A stretch of DNA of 64,000 bases from VKMB-3413 sp041027365 (lineage in GTDB: Bacteria > Pseudomonadota > Alphaproteobacteria > Rhizobiales > Rhizobiaceae), in assembly GCF_041027365.1 (NCBI RefSeq), contig NZ_JBFTEH010000012.1, positions 62,001 to 126,000 on the forward strand. The letters run 5' to 3'. Shown in pieces: positions 41,152 to 49,331 of the stretch (position 1 is the stretch's first letter; the number at the start of each line of letters is the position of its first letter). The notes under the pieces were generated by a model. It searched no databases, had not been told where the DNA came from, and saw nothing but the letters and a program-made list of their open reading frames with translations. Made by a program: the position numbers and the translations under genes.

Positions 41152-42588
41152 TCAGACGGCGCTGAGTCCGTCCGAGCCGATATAGGCGATCCGCAGCATG
41201 TTGGTGGCGCCCGGCGTGCGCAGCGGCACGCCGGCGGTCGCGATCAGCCGCTCGCCGGACTTGGCGTAGCCCTGCTCGACGGCGATGCGGCAGGCTCGGT
41301 CGACCATGTCGTCCAGATCCTGCGCGTCCTCGGTGACGACGCAGTGGAGCCCCCAGACCAGCGACAGGCGGCGCGCCGTCGACAGCACCGGCGACAGCGC
41401 CAGGATCGGGATCTGTGGCCGCTCGCGCGCCATGCGCAGCCCCGTCGTGCCGGTCGCGGTGTAGTTGACGATGACGGCGACGCCGAGCGTCTCGCTGATC
41501 TGCCGGGCCGCCAGCGAGACCGCGTCCGCTCCGGTCGCCTGGGCCTCCGGCCGCTGCGCAAAGATGATGCCGGGATAGAGCCGGTCCTTCTCGACCTGCT
41601 GGGCGATGCGATCCATCATCGTCACCGCCTCGACCGGATATTGTCCGGCGGCCGATTCGGCCGAGAGCATGACCGCGTCGGCTCCCTCGAACACGGCGAT
41701 CGAGACGTCCGAGACCTCGGCGCGGGTCGGCACCGGTGCGGTGATCATCGACTCCAGCATCTGCGTCGCGACGACCACCGGCTTGCCGGCCCGCCTGGCC
41801 GCGCGCGTGATGCGCTTCTGGATGCCGGGAACCGTCTCCAGCGGCATCTCGACGCCGAGATCGCCGCGCGCGACCATGATCGCGTCGGACAATTCGATGA
41901 TCTCGTCGAGCCGCTCGACCGCCTGCGGCTTCTCGATCTTGGAGAGCAGCCAGGCCCGGCCGCGGGCGATCTTGCGTGCCTCGGCCAGATCGTCCGGCCG
42001 CTGGATGAAGGACAGCGCCACCCAGTCGACGTTTTCCGCGAGCACGGCGTCGAGGTCGCGGCGGTCCTTCTCGGTCAGGGCGCCGGTCGCAAGCGTGGTG
42101 TCGGGAAGACTGACGCCCTTGCGGTCGGAAATCTTGTCGCCGGCGACGACGCGGCAGGTGATGTGGTGCTTGTCGGTCTCGGTGCAGACGAGCTGCAGCC
42201 GGCCGTCGTCGATCAGCAGGCGGTGCCCGACCTCGACGGCCTCCAGGATTTCGGGATGCGGAAGGTGGACGCGCGTCGCATCGCCCGGCGCCGGATTGTC
42301 GTCGAGGGTGAAGGTGTCGCCGACGGTCAGCGCCACCTTGCCCTCGGCGAACTTGCCGACGCGCAGCTTCGGCCCCTGCAGGTCGGCAAGGACGCCGATC
42401 GGGCGGCCGACGGCGCTCTCGACATTGCGGATGCGCTTGACGAGTTCGCGCATCAGGTCGTGGTCGGTATGGCTCATATTGATGCGGAACACGTCCGCAC
42501 CCGCCTCATGCAGGCTTTTGATCATCTCCTCGGACGACGATGCCGGTCCGAGCGTTGCCAGGATCTTGACCCTGCGATTGCGCTTCAT
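41152..42588 (-). CDS. pyk: Pyruvate kinase
   Basis: Pyk makes pyruvate and ATP from phosphoenolpyruvate, the last step of glycolysis. The 478-residue protein starts MKRNRRVKILATLGPASSSEE, and has INMSHTDHDLMRELVKRIR, ADLQGPKLRVGKF, SKIEKPQAVERLDEII, MVARGDLGVEMP (metal and PEP site) and the MITAPVPTRAEVSDV stretch. The C-terminal allosteric domain is complete. ATG overlaps the DUF1036 stop by 4 bp. Confidence 0.97.
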   Translation of the reverse strand: MKRNRRVKILATLGPASSSEEMIKSLHEAGADVFRINMSHTDHDLMRELVKRIRNVESAVGRPIGVLADLQGPKLRVGKFAEGKVALTVGDTFTLDDNPAPGDATRVHLPHPEILEAVEVGHRLLIDDGRLQLVCTETDKHHITCRVVAGDKISDRKGVSLPDTTLATGALTEKDRRDLDAVLAENVDWVALSFIQRPDDLAEARKIARGRAWLLSKIEKPQAVERLDEIIELSDAIMVARGDLGVEMPLETVPGIQKRITRAARRAGKPVVVATQMLESMITAPVPTRAEVSDVSIAVFEGADAVMLSAESAAGQYPVEAVTMMDRIAQQVEKDRLYPGIIFAQRPEAQATGADAVSLAARQISETLGVAVIVNYTATGTTGLRMARERPQIPILALSPVLSTARRLSLVWGLHCVVTEDAQDLDDMVDRACRIAVEQGYAKSGERLIATAGVPLRTPGATNMLRIAYIGSDGLSAV

Positions 42589-43058
42589 TGTGCCCCCGTA
42601 GCGTCGCTGTGCGGCGCTTCCGTCAGTTGAACCATCCAGCTCGCCTGCTCGCCGGTGTCGTACTCCCGGAAGCCCATCTTCTGGTAGCCTCGCTTGAAGC
42701 AGTCCTTGACGCCCACGATCTTGAACTCGTTCTCCGCGATGCAGAGGTTGACCGGCCCGGCCCAGCGGCCCTTGCCGTCCGCGTCTTCCGCATAGAGATA
42801 GTAGTAGCGCGAGGAGAGCGGCCCCTCGATGATCGATTTGCAGGTGGTGGCCGGTATGCGCCACCAGCCTTCCGTCGTCCACCCCGCTTCGGCCCGATAG
42901 CCGATGGCCACGCCGACGAGCGACTGGGTGCCGTTGCAGACGCGGAAGTCGGCCCGGGCCGCCAGCGCGGTGAAGGGCGCGGCCAGGAAGGTGACGCCGG
43001 CAGCCAGCGTCGCGGCCATGGCTGCACCCTGCAGCCGACGCACAGATCGCGATTTCAT
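42585..43058 (-). CDS. DUF1036 family exported protein
   Basis: A 157-residue protein with a signal peptide (AAMAATLAAGVTFLAAPFTA, cleavage near ALA-ARADF). The DUF1036 domain follows: VCNGTQSLVGVAIGYRAE, GWWRIPATTCKSIIEGPL and RYYYLYAEDADGKGRW. The conserved Cys residues may form disulfides in the periplasm. The function of the family is unknown. ATG 43058 begins the signal peptide. The gene overlaps pyk by 4 bp, a pairing seen in relatives, which links an envelope protein to a glycolytic gene at the translational level. Confidence 0.85.
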   Translation of the reverse strand: MKSRSVRRLQGAAMAATLAAGVTFLAAPFTALAARADFRVCNGTQSLVGVAIGYRAEAGWTTEGWWRIPATTCKSIIEGPLSSRYYYLYAEDADGKGRWAGPVNLCIAENEFKIVGVKDCFKRGYQKMGFREYDTGEQASWMVQLTEAPHSDATGAQ

Positions 43059-43119
43059 GATGTCGTCCTCGGATGGCAGGTCGTTCGAGACCTTAAGTCT
43101 TCCATAGGCCTCCAAGCTG

Positions 43120-43287
43120 TCAACGATGTGGCAGCGTTTCGACCGCCGAGCCGCCCGGCTCCACGGCGGCGCGCTTCGGCCGCGCAAGGAAGATGCCGCA
43201 CAGGATCAGGCCGCCGCCGCCGATCTGCCAGCCGCTCAGGGCCTCGCCGGCGAAGACCCAGCCGAAGATCGCCGCGGCGACCTTGGA
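43120..43287 (-). pseudogene. C-terminal remnant of an EamA/DMT-family transporter
   Basis: The last 55 codons of an EamA-type permease survive: a TM-like AAIFGWVFAGEALSGWQIGG followed by GGLILCGIFLARPKR, the typical last two helices and basic tail of this family. The sequence upstream in the frame shows no further homology or TM helices, so at least 200 codons are missing. Nearby bases 43288-43568 hold no gene that I can recognise. It looks like a deletion relic between DUF1036 and DUF1244. Confidence 0.65.
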
Positions 43288-43568
43288 CAGGCGCGAATCA
43301 GCCCGCGCCGGATACCGCCAAGCTACAGCATCGGCTTGCAAAGCGGAATCGGCTTTCCGCCGAGCACAGTCGCCGGGGTCAAGGGGGCGCAGAAATTCCG
43401 CACCCCGCGGCACGTGGGGGATCGCGGGGCGATCCATGAAGCAGGCGATGCCGCAAGATGCGCGCCCGGGGAGCCGCCCCCGCCGGACTTGATGCCGCCT
43501 GCGGCAAGCGCGATATGCGGGGCATCCCGGTGCCCCCGTGGTTCGCCGGCAGAACTCAGGAGATCGTC

Positions 43569-43874
43569 ATGTCGGACATCAGCGAACAGCAACGTCTCGC
43601 CTTCGAGGCCGCCGCCTTCCGGCGCCTGCGCGACCATCTGCGCGAGCGGGCGGACGTCCAGAACATCGACCTGATGAACCTCGCCGGCTTCTGCCGCAAC
43701 TGCTTGTCCAACTGGTATCGCGAGGCGGCGGAAGCGGACGGCGTCGCGATCGGCAAGGACGAGGCGCGCGAGATCGTCTACGGCATGCCCTACGAGGAGT
43801 GGCGGGAAAAGCACCAGCGCGAGGCGAGCGCCGAAGACCTGAAGGCCTTCGAGGCGAACCGGCCGCAGCATTGA
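43569..43874 (+). CDS. DUF1244 family protein
   Basis: A 101-residue cytoplasmic protein of the DUF1244 family. The hallmark NLAGFCRNCLSNWYREAAEA with its two Cys residues is present, as is the YGMPYEEWREKHQ segment near the end. The function is unknown. ATG 43569 is the conserved start (MSDISEQQRLAFEAAAFRRL). It lies 119 bp before gapR on the same strand. Confidence 0.9.
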   Translation: MSDISEQQRLAFEAAAFRRLRDHLRERADVQNIDLMNLAGFCRNCLSNWYREAAEADGVAIGKDEAREIVYGMPYEEWREKHQREASAEDLKAFEANRPQH

Positions 43875-43993
43875 TCCGCAGACCGGGGCAGGACAGGCGC
43901 TACCGGCCCCGTGTCGAAATCATTCAACGAATCACTTCCGTCTGCTAGGTCGCGGCCACGGAACTGCAACTTCAGAAAGACGGAGATCTTGAC

Positions 43994-44257
43994 ATGTCCG
44001 ACGTGGATGGCGTCGCCCAGGACCAGCTGCGCTCCTTCGTCGAGCGCATCGAGCGGCTCGAGGAAGAGAAGAAGACGATCGCCGACGACATCAAGGACGT
44101 CTATGCCGAGGCCAAGGGCAACGGCTTCGACACCAAGGTGCTGCGCCGAGTCATTTCGCTGCGCAAGCAGGACCAGAACGAGCGCCAGGAGCAGGAGGCG
44201 ATCCTCGACCTCTACCTGCAGGCGCTCGGCATGATGGCCGACCTGCCGAAGAACTGA
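43994..44257 (+). CDS. gapR: Nucleoid-associated protein GapR (DUF2312)
   Basis: GapR binds AT-rich and overtwisted DNA ahead of moving forks and polymerases and is needed for normal replication in Caulobacter. The 87-residue protein matches the family over its full length: QDQLRSFVERIERLEEEKK, TIADDIKDVYAEAKGNGFD and KVLRRVISLRKQDQNERQEQ. The charged coiled-coil N-terminal half is clear. A strong terminator follows. Confidence 0.95.
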   Translation: MSDVDGVAQDQLRSFVERIERLEEEKKTIADDIKDVYAEAKGNGFDTKVLRRVISLRKQDQNERQEQEAILDLYLQALGMMADLPKN

Positions 44258-44293
44258 GATCGCCGGAGGCGGCTCGCTCCGCCGCCGCAACGG

Positions 44294-44326
44294 AAAAAGC
44301 CCGTCGGACGATCCGGCGGGCTTTTT
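44294..44326. terminator. Bidirectional-type terminator between gapR and mucR
   Basis: AAAAAGCCCGTCGG and CCGGCGGGCTTTTT pair over 14 bp with one G-T mismatch and a 5-nt loop. There is a T-run on the plus strand and, by symmetry, one on the minus strand. It separates the convergent gapR and mucR. Confidence 0.9.
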
Positions 44327-44415
44327 GCATGGCAGGAAGCGATATCCTGGGCGAGCCCGGCGATCCTGCCGGACTCCGTCGTCCCGCGCGCCCGTGAGAC
44401 GGCCGGAGAGCCGGA

Positions 44416-44841
44416 TCAGCGGCCGCGACGGCGCTTGTGGCCGAGGCCCATCTGCTTGGCGAGGCGCGAGCGCGCTGCAGCGTAGTTCGGCGCGACCATC
44501 GGATAGTCGGGCGCGAGATCCCACTTCTCCCGGTACTCTTCCGGGGTCAGGTTGTAGTGGGTCATCAGATGCCGCTTCAGCGACTTGAACTTCTTGCCGT
44601 CCTCGAGGCAGACGATGTAATCGTCCGTCACCGACTTCTTGACCGGCACGGCCGGCTTCGGCTTTTCCGCCTGCGGTGCCTGCGGCGCGCTCGTGGTGCG
44701 GCCGAGGGCACCGTAGACGTCGGCGATCAGGCCCGGAAGTTCGGAGACCGGCAGGGAATTGTTGCTGACATAGGCCGCGACCACTTCGGCCGTCAGCTCC
44801 ATCAGCATTTCATTGTTATCGATCGTTTCGATCTGGTCCAT
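44416..44841 (-). CDS. MucR/Ros-family zinc-finger transcriptional regulator
   Basis: MucR/Ros proteins are global regulators of surface polysaccharides, motility and virulence in the order; they act as H-NS-like binders of AT-rich DNA. The 141-residue protein has the N-terminal oligomerisation region (EMLMELTAEVVAAYVSNNSL) and the zinc-finger VCLEDGKKFKSLKRHLMTHY. The finger has one Cys and an Asp at the next ligand position, so it reads C-x2-D-x9-H-x3-H, a known variant in this family. YNLTPEEYREKWDLAPDYPM follows. It has a long AT-richer upstream region with a good promoter. Confidence 0.95.
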   Translation of the reverse strand: MDQIETIDNNEMLMELTAEVVAAYVSNNSLPVSELPGLIADVYGALGRTTSAPQAPQAEKPKPAVPVKKSVTDDYIVCLEDGKKFKSLKRHLMTHYNLTPEEYREKWDLAPDYPMVAPNYAAARSRLAKQMGLGHKRRRGR

Positions 44842-45718
44842 TGTTCACCCCAAAATGAGCGGCGTCGCAGCACGCGAAGCTAATCCCGAAGGATTGTATC
44901 GTTTTCATTCCACTGGTGCTGCTTCGAGAACGGCCGCGCCGCAATTTTCGGCGACGCCCTCGGTACACCCTGTATTTATACGCCAATACTTCATGTCAAG
45001 GATTTTGTTGTGAAAAACAAGCAATGTTGGGGGAAAGCCGGCGAGAGGAGGTAAACGTTTCTATCCCTGGACCTGACTGCCTCGGCACCTTCGCTTTCTC
45101 TCAAAGGTTTGTTTGCGGCTCAGTAATCGCCCCTTAGGCTGCAACTTCGGCGAGCCGCGAGCGAACGGGATCGGAACCACCGAATCGTTCGGTCGACATT
45201 CGATTTGTCCGCCAAGACCATAACTTGCGAAATGTTTCCTTTTGTATCGGCGGCAGCTCGAAGGTTGAAGGTGCGAGGCGCGTCATCGTCCGGACGTTGC
45301 GACTGCAACGGTCGGTTCAGCGCGTGCATTCGGCAGCAGGCAGCCGGCCCATCCGTTCGTTTCCGACGACGCAACGACAGCAGCGGGCATCGAAGCCGAT
45401 GGCCTGTCCTGCTCCGATCTACTCTGCAAAGCTCAAGCTGCTGTGCGTGACGGCGACCGTCCTGATGCGAGGCGGCCCGTCGGGCTCGGGAATGATCGGT
45501 GCCGGTGTTGTTTCTCCTGCACGACGCTCAGGAGCACCGCCACCCGCTCCCCGCGGCCGACTCAAGCCGCGATGCCCTGCCCTCTCTCGCTGGGAACACT
45601 GGCAGGAGCCGATGCAGCCGGACGCGTCGGCTTCAGCCGCGAGCCACTCCCTTGCCAGCCACCGCGGCGCCGTCTCGCGGCGACGCCCCGCCGCCGTCGC
45701 GATCAAAACCGCCGAGCC
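44842..45718. other. 877-bp gap upstream of mucR
   Basis: I can support no gene here. Short open frames at 45120-45374 (minus), 45225-45728 (plus) and 45419-45706 (minus) lack ribosome binding sites, recognisable domains or coding bias. Bases 44880-45250 are clearly lower in GC than the surroundings. A GAGGAGGTAAACG at about 45046 resembles a Shine-Dalgarno but no start codon follows. A small RNA or extended regulatory region is possible. Confidence 0.5.
44973..44999 (-). promoter_or_regulatory. Candidate mucR promoter in an AT-rich patch
   Basis: On the minus strand TTGACA (44994-44999) precedes a TATAAATAC run, with TAAATA (44973-44978) at 15 bp spacing. It is about 130 bp before the mucR start, inside the most AT-rich part of the gap. 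MucR-family proteins bind such AT-rich sites and often control their own gene. Confidence 0.5.
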
Positions 45719-47356
45719 TCACGGCTGAAGGCCGACCTCCGAGGCAACGACCAGCGGCGACCCGATGATCCGGCCGGTCTTTCCGCCGGCGCCGTCCTGC
45801 ATAAAGCCGCGGGCCAGCATCGCGTCCCGCAGGCCGCCGGCCGCAGCGTCCGCGCCATCGCGAAGTGCCGGCGCGGCCCGATCACCCGGATCGGTGACGA
45901 GTGCCGCGAGCTCGATCCGGGCCGCGATCGCCAGCTGACGGTCGGCGGCTCCGGAGCGGCCCTGCAGCCCTTGCGCAGCCGTCAGGATCCGGCCGCCCTT
46001 CAAGGGCACATGGGTGTTCGCGAAGGCCTTGGACTTGTCCGCCGATGGCGCCCTTCCCGGCTCGGGCTGGCGCATCGCGGCTTCCGTGACGGCCGCGGCC
46101 TTGTCCGTCTGCTCCTGCGACAAGCTCCGCGCCTCGTCCAGCGACGTCTTCAAATTGCGCGGCCGAGCCGGCGCGGCGGCGGACACGAGGAACTCGCGAG
46201 CGGAACCTGCCGCGCGCGCCGAGGAGGTGCTGGCCGAAGCAGTCTCCAGCAGTGCAGCGGCCAGCTGCGGCCGGCCGGTCGGCGTCGGCACGAAGGCGAG
46301 TTCGCCTCCGGCCTCGACCGCCGAGCGCTGCGTCTCCAGCGCCGCCACGATCCGGCCGATCTCGTCGGGCCTGGCCGGCTCTGCCAGGGCCGTGGCCGCA
46401 GCCGGCATCTCCTGTGCAGCGGCAATCATCCGACTGCGGTCGGGGGCCGAGGTCGGATAGGGAACCTCTGCGGGATCAAGCCCGGCCGCCGCCGCCACCG
46501 CCGTCGGCGACGGTTCCACGGGCCGCGCGCGCGGAAGGGCCGCATCGGCGCCGGCGACCGGCGTCTGCGTGACGCCGCGTCCCGTATCGTCCCCGCGAGC
46601 TTTGCCGAACAGCATCGCCAGGAGCGACCTGCTCCCGCCCGAGGACGTATCGCGGGCGTTGGCGACCTGGATCTCCGACTGCGCGCGGCGCTGCTTGTAG
46701 TCGGCGATCGCGCGGTCATAGCCCGGAAGCGGCCGGCCGTCCGACGGGACATGCACGGTTCCGCCCTGCGGGAAGACGGCGACGAGTTCCTTGCGGCTCA
46801 TGCGCGGCCAGTGCCGGGCGTTGCCGACATCGAGATGGACGAAGGGCGAGCCCGAATGGGGATAGAAGCCGACGCCGCCGAACTGCATCTTCAAGCCGAT
46901 CTCACGGATCGTCTTCAGCGGAACGTCGGGGATGTAGAAGTCGAGCGCGCGGCCGAGCATGTGCTGGCTCTTGCGGGCGACGCCGGAGGAACGCGAGCGC
47001 AGCATGGCGTTGGTGCCGGGAGAGCGATATCCGCAGATCACCCGGATGTAGTCCTTCGAGCCGGACTGTTGGTAGGCTTCCCAGATCAGATCGAGCAGCC
47101 GCGGATCGATCTTGATCGCCTCGCTCTCGCGCCAGTCGCGCAGGATCCAGTCGATCTTCTTCAGCTGCTCGGGGTCGTAGCGGCCGTCGACCTTGTAGGC
47201 GAAGGCACCCTTCTCGTGGGTGTGCAGGTGATAGAACTTGAGCACCCGCGTCTCGGCACGCGCGCCTACCGCCGAACTCAGAGCCAAGACGGAAAGGGCC
47301 ACGATCGCTGCAAGCCGCGAGGCCAGGCAGCCGCCGCGGGCGGTTCGTCCGAACAT
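45719..47356 (-). CDS. DUF882 peptidase (M15/YcbK-like), long form
   Basis: A 545-residue exported protein. The signal peptide (LAAIVALSVLALSSAVGARA) precedes a DUF882/M15-type domain (about residues 37-185), which in YcbK/MepK relatives cuts peptidoglycan cross-links. The putative zinc ligands are His132 and Asp139 in SQHMLGRALDFYIP and His174 in FVHLDVGNARHW. The remaining 350 residues are Ala/Arg/Ser-rich with little predicted structure. ATG 47356 begins the signal peptide. A CtrA-type box lies 154 bp upstream. Confidence 0.85.
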   Translation of the reverse strand: MFGRTARGGCLASRLAAIVALSVLALSSAVGARAETRVLKFYHLHTHEKGAFAYKVDGRYDPEQLKKIDWILRDWRESEAIKIDPRLLDLIWEAYQQSGSKDYIRVICGYRSPGTNAMLRSRSSGVARKSQHMLGRALDFYIPDVPLKTIREIGLKMQFGGVGFYPHSGSPFVHLDVGNARHWPRMSRKELVAVFPQGGTVHVPSDGRPLPGYDRAIADYKQRRAQSEIQVANARDTSSGGSRSLLAMLFGKARGDDTGRGVTQTPVAGADAALPRARPVEPSPTAVAAAAGLDPAEVPYPTSAPDRSRMIAAAQEMPAAATALAEPARPDEIGRIVAALETQRSAVEAGGELAFVPTPTGRPQLAAALLETASASTSSARAAGSAREFLVSAAAPARPRNLKTSLDEARSLSQEQTDKAAAVTEAAMRQPEPGRAPSADKSKAFANTHVPLKGGRILTAAQGLQGRSGAADRQLAIAARIELAALVTDPGDRAAPALRDGADAAAGGLRDAMLARGFMQDGAGGKTGRIIGSPLVVASEVGLQP

Positions 47357-47509
47357 ACGGGTGTCCCCTTCGATCTCGCTTTGCACCGCGTGTCTGTCCC
47401 CCGCAGCGGCAGCGATCATCGCCGTTGTGATAGAACAACTGGATTTCGCGAAAGTGCGGCATCAAGATGACAGGAGCCGGATTATCTTGGCCATACTCGG
47501 AAAAAACCG

Positions 47510-47524
47510 TTAACCGCTCGTTAA
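47510..47524. promoter_or_regulatory. CtrA-type box TTAA-N7-TTAA
   Basis: TTAACCGCTCGTTAA is an exact match to the alphaproteobacterial CtrA full site, with 7 bp between the half sites. It is in the 324-bp gap between the sigma-54 activator gene and the DUF882 gene, 154 bp before the latter. The rest of this gap shows no gene. Confidence 0.6.
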
Positions 47525-47680
47525 GCCTGTTCCGTGCCGGAGCATGACCGGACGAGTACAAGCCGCCATTGCGGCAAAGGCGCCGGATGCCGCAAGATCG
47601 GCGCACGCTGCTGTCGAAGGCGGCCATCTTAGAGCTCGCGCCCCGGGCGCACGAGCATCGGAACCGGGCGGGGCCGAGAG

Positions 47681-49165
47681 TCAGCCTGCGTCGATCCTGT
47701 ATTCGCGCATCTTCCTGTAGAGCGTCGAGCGGCCGATGCCGAGGCGGCGGGCGATTTCGCTCATCCGCCCGTCATACTGTTCCAGCGCCAGCCTGATCAG
47801 ATCCGCCTCGATGTCGGCGATGCGCCGGATCTGCCCGCGGTCGTCATGCAGCGGGACTCCGGTCGGCGCGGGATCGGCCTGGGGACGCGGTGCGACGCCA
47901 TGCCCCGGCGTCGGCGCGACGCCGTTCGGCGCGGCGGCCGCTGACGGGCGGGGTGCCGGCGAGCCTGCGCCGGCCGGCTCGCCTGCCTCCGCCGCGAGCA
48001 GCGCGACGATCTGCGGAAAGTCCGCCGGCCCGAGCACCTCGCTCTCGCCGAGCACGACGGCGCGATGGATCGCGTTCTCCAACTGGCGGATGTTGCCGGG
48101 CCAGTCGTAGCGCTCCAGCAGACGCAGCGCCTCGGCACCGAGGCGACGGACGGGCGTCTGGCGTTCCAGCCGGACGAAGCGCTCGAGAAACCGGGCGGCA
48201 AGTCCGGGGATTTCCTCGCGGCGCTCGCGCAGGGGCGGCACCTTCATCTCCATCGCGTTCAGGCGATAGTAGAGATCGGACCGAAAGCGCCCCTCGGCCA
48301 CGGCTTCGGCGAGGCTGCGATTGGTGGCGGACATGATCCGCACGTCGGTCTTCACCGGGGTGTTCGACCCGACGGGGTCGATGACGCCGTCCTGCAGGAC
48401 GCGAAGCACCTTCACCTGCGCGCTCGGCGCCAGTTCGCCGATCTCGTCCAGGAACAGCGTGCCGCCGTCGGCCTCGGCGAACTTGCCCTCGTGGCTCTGC
48501 GTCGCGTCGGTGAAGGCGCCCTTGGCGTGGCCGAAGAGGATGCTTTCGACGAGATCCGCCGGCAAAGCGCCGCAGTTGACCGTGACGAAGGGCTTCTTCG
48601 CCCGGTCGCCCTTCGCCTGGATCGCGCGCGCCAGCCACTCCTTGCCGACGCCCGTCTCGCCCTCGATGAGGATGGGGATGGTCGACGCGGCGGCCTTCGC
48701 CGCCCGTGCCAGCAGCGGGCGCATGGACGGTGCGGCCTGGCCGGGGTCGAGCGCCGGGCCTGGCACCGGCACAGACGATGGCGGCGCGGCGGCGCGCATG
48801 CGCACGGCATTGCCCAGCGTCAGCCGCAGCCGCTCGGGCGCCACCGGCTTCACCACGAAATCGAAGGCTCCGGCCCGCATCGCCTCGACCACGGTGTCGA
48901 TCGATCCCTTGGCGGTCTGCACAACGACGGGGACGTCGATCCGCTTGCGCCGCATCTCCGCCATCACCTCCATGCCGCTCTTGTCCGGCATCATCAGGTC
49001 GAGAACGACGGCGGCAATGTCGCCGGCATCATGCCCGGCAAGCGCGTCGAGGGCGGCGCGGCCGCCGTCGCAGAGAAGCGGTCTGAGGCCCATGCGGGCG
49101 ACGTGGGCATCGAGCAGCCGGCGTTGTATAGGATCGTCGTCGACGATGAGCACGATCTGGGTCAT
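47681..49165 (-). CDS. Sigma-54-dependent response regulator (receiver-AAA+-Fis HTH)
   Basis: A 494-residue NtrC-type activator. The receiver domain has Asp56 in VVLDLMMPDKSG, Thr84 and Lys106 (VVKP). The AAA+ domain has Walker A GETGVGKE (169-176), Walker B GGTLFLDE (234-241) and the R-finger region FRSDLYYRLNAMEM. The sigma-54 contact loop is GAFTDA (216-221) and not GAFTGA. A Pro/Ala-rich linker of about 60 residues leads to a Fis-type HTH (MSEIARRLGIGRSTLYRKMR). No sensor kinase is adjacent. It diverges from pepF across 166 bp. Confidence 0.93.
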   Translation of the reverse strand: MTQIVLIVDDDPIQRRLLDAHVARMGLRPLLCDGGRAALDALAGHDAGDIAAVVLDLMMPDKSGMEVMAEMRRKRIDVPVVVQTAKGSIDTVVEAMRAGAFDFVVKPVAPERLRLTLGNAVRMRAAAPPSSVPVPGPALDPGQAAPSMRPLLARAAKAAASTIPILIEGETGVGKEWLARAIQAKGDRAKKPFVTVNCGALPADLVESILFGHAKGAFTDATQSHEGKFAEADGGTLFLDEIGELAPSAQVKVLRVLQDGVIDPVGSNTPVKTDVRIMSATNRSLAEAVAEGRFRSDLYYRLNAMEMKVPPLRERREEIPGLAARFLERFVRLERQTPVRRLGAEALRLLERYDWPGNIRQLENAIHRAVVLGESEVLGPADFPQIVALLAAEAGEPAGAGSPAPRPSAAAAPNGVAPTPGHGVAPRPQADPAPTGVPLHDDRGQIRRIADIEADLIRLALEQYDGRMSEIARRLGIGRSTLYRKMREYRIDAG

Positions 49166-49331
49166 TTCGCCTCCAGTCTCGTCTTGCCGCGAGAATGACC
49201 CACTTTGGCACGGCCGTCTGAAGTTCGACTGAAGGAAGAAAGGGAACGATTCCCCAGAAATTTCAGTCACATTTGAATTGAATTTCGTGCAACCTCCGGA
49301 AGCCGCGCCGCCCGAGAAAGAGACCGACACC

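Noticed and set aside
45120..45728. Short frames upstream of mucR as possible genes
   Set aside because: There is no ribosome binding site, no recognisable domain, no consistent codon bias, and the frames overlap on both strands.
49195..49230. A TTTGGCACGG sequence as a sigma-54 -24/-12 promoter for pepF or the activator gene
   Set aside because: The -24 element looks right but no TTGC-type -12 follows at the correct distance.
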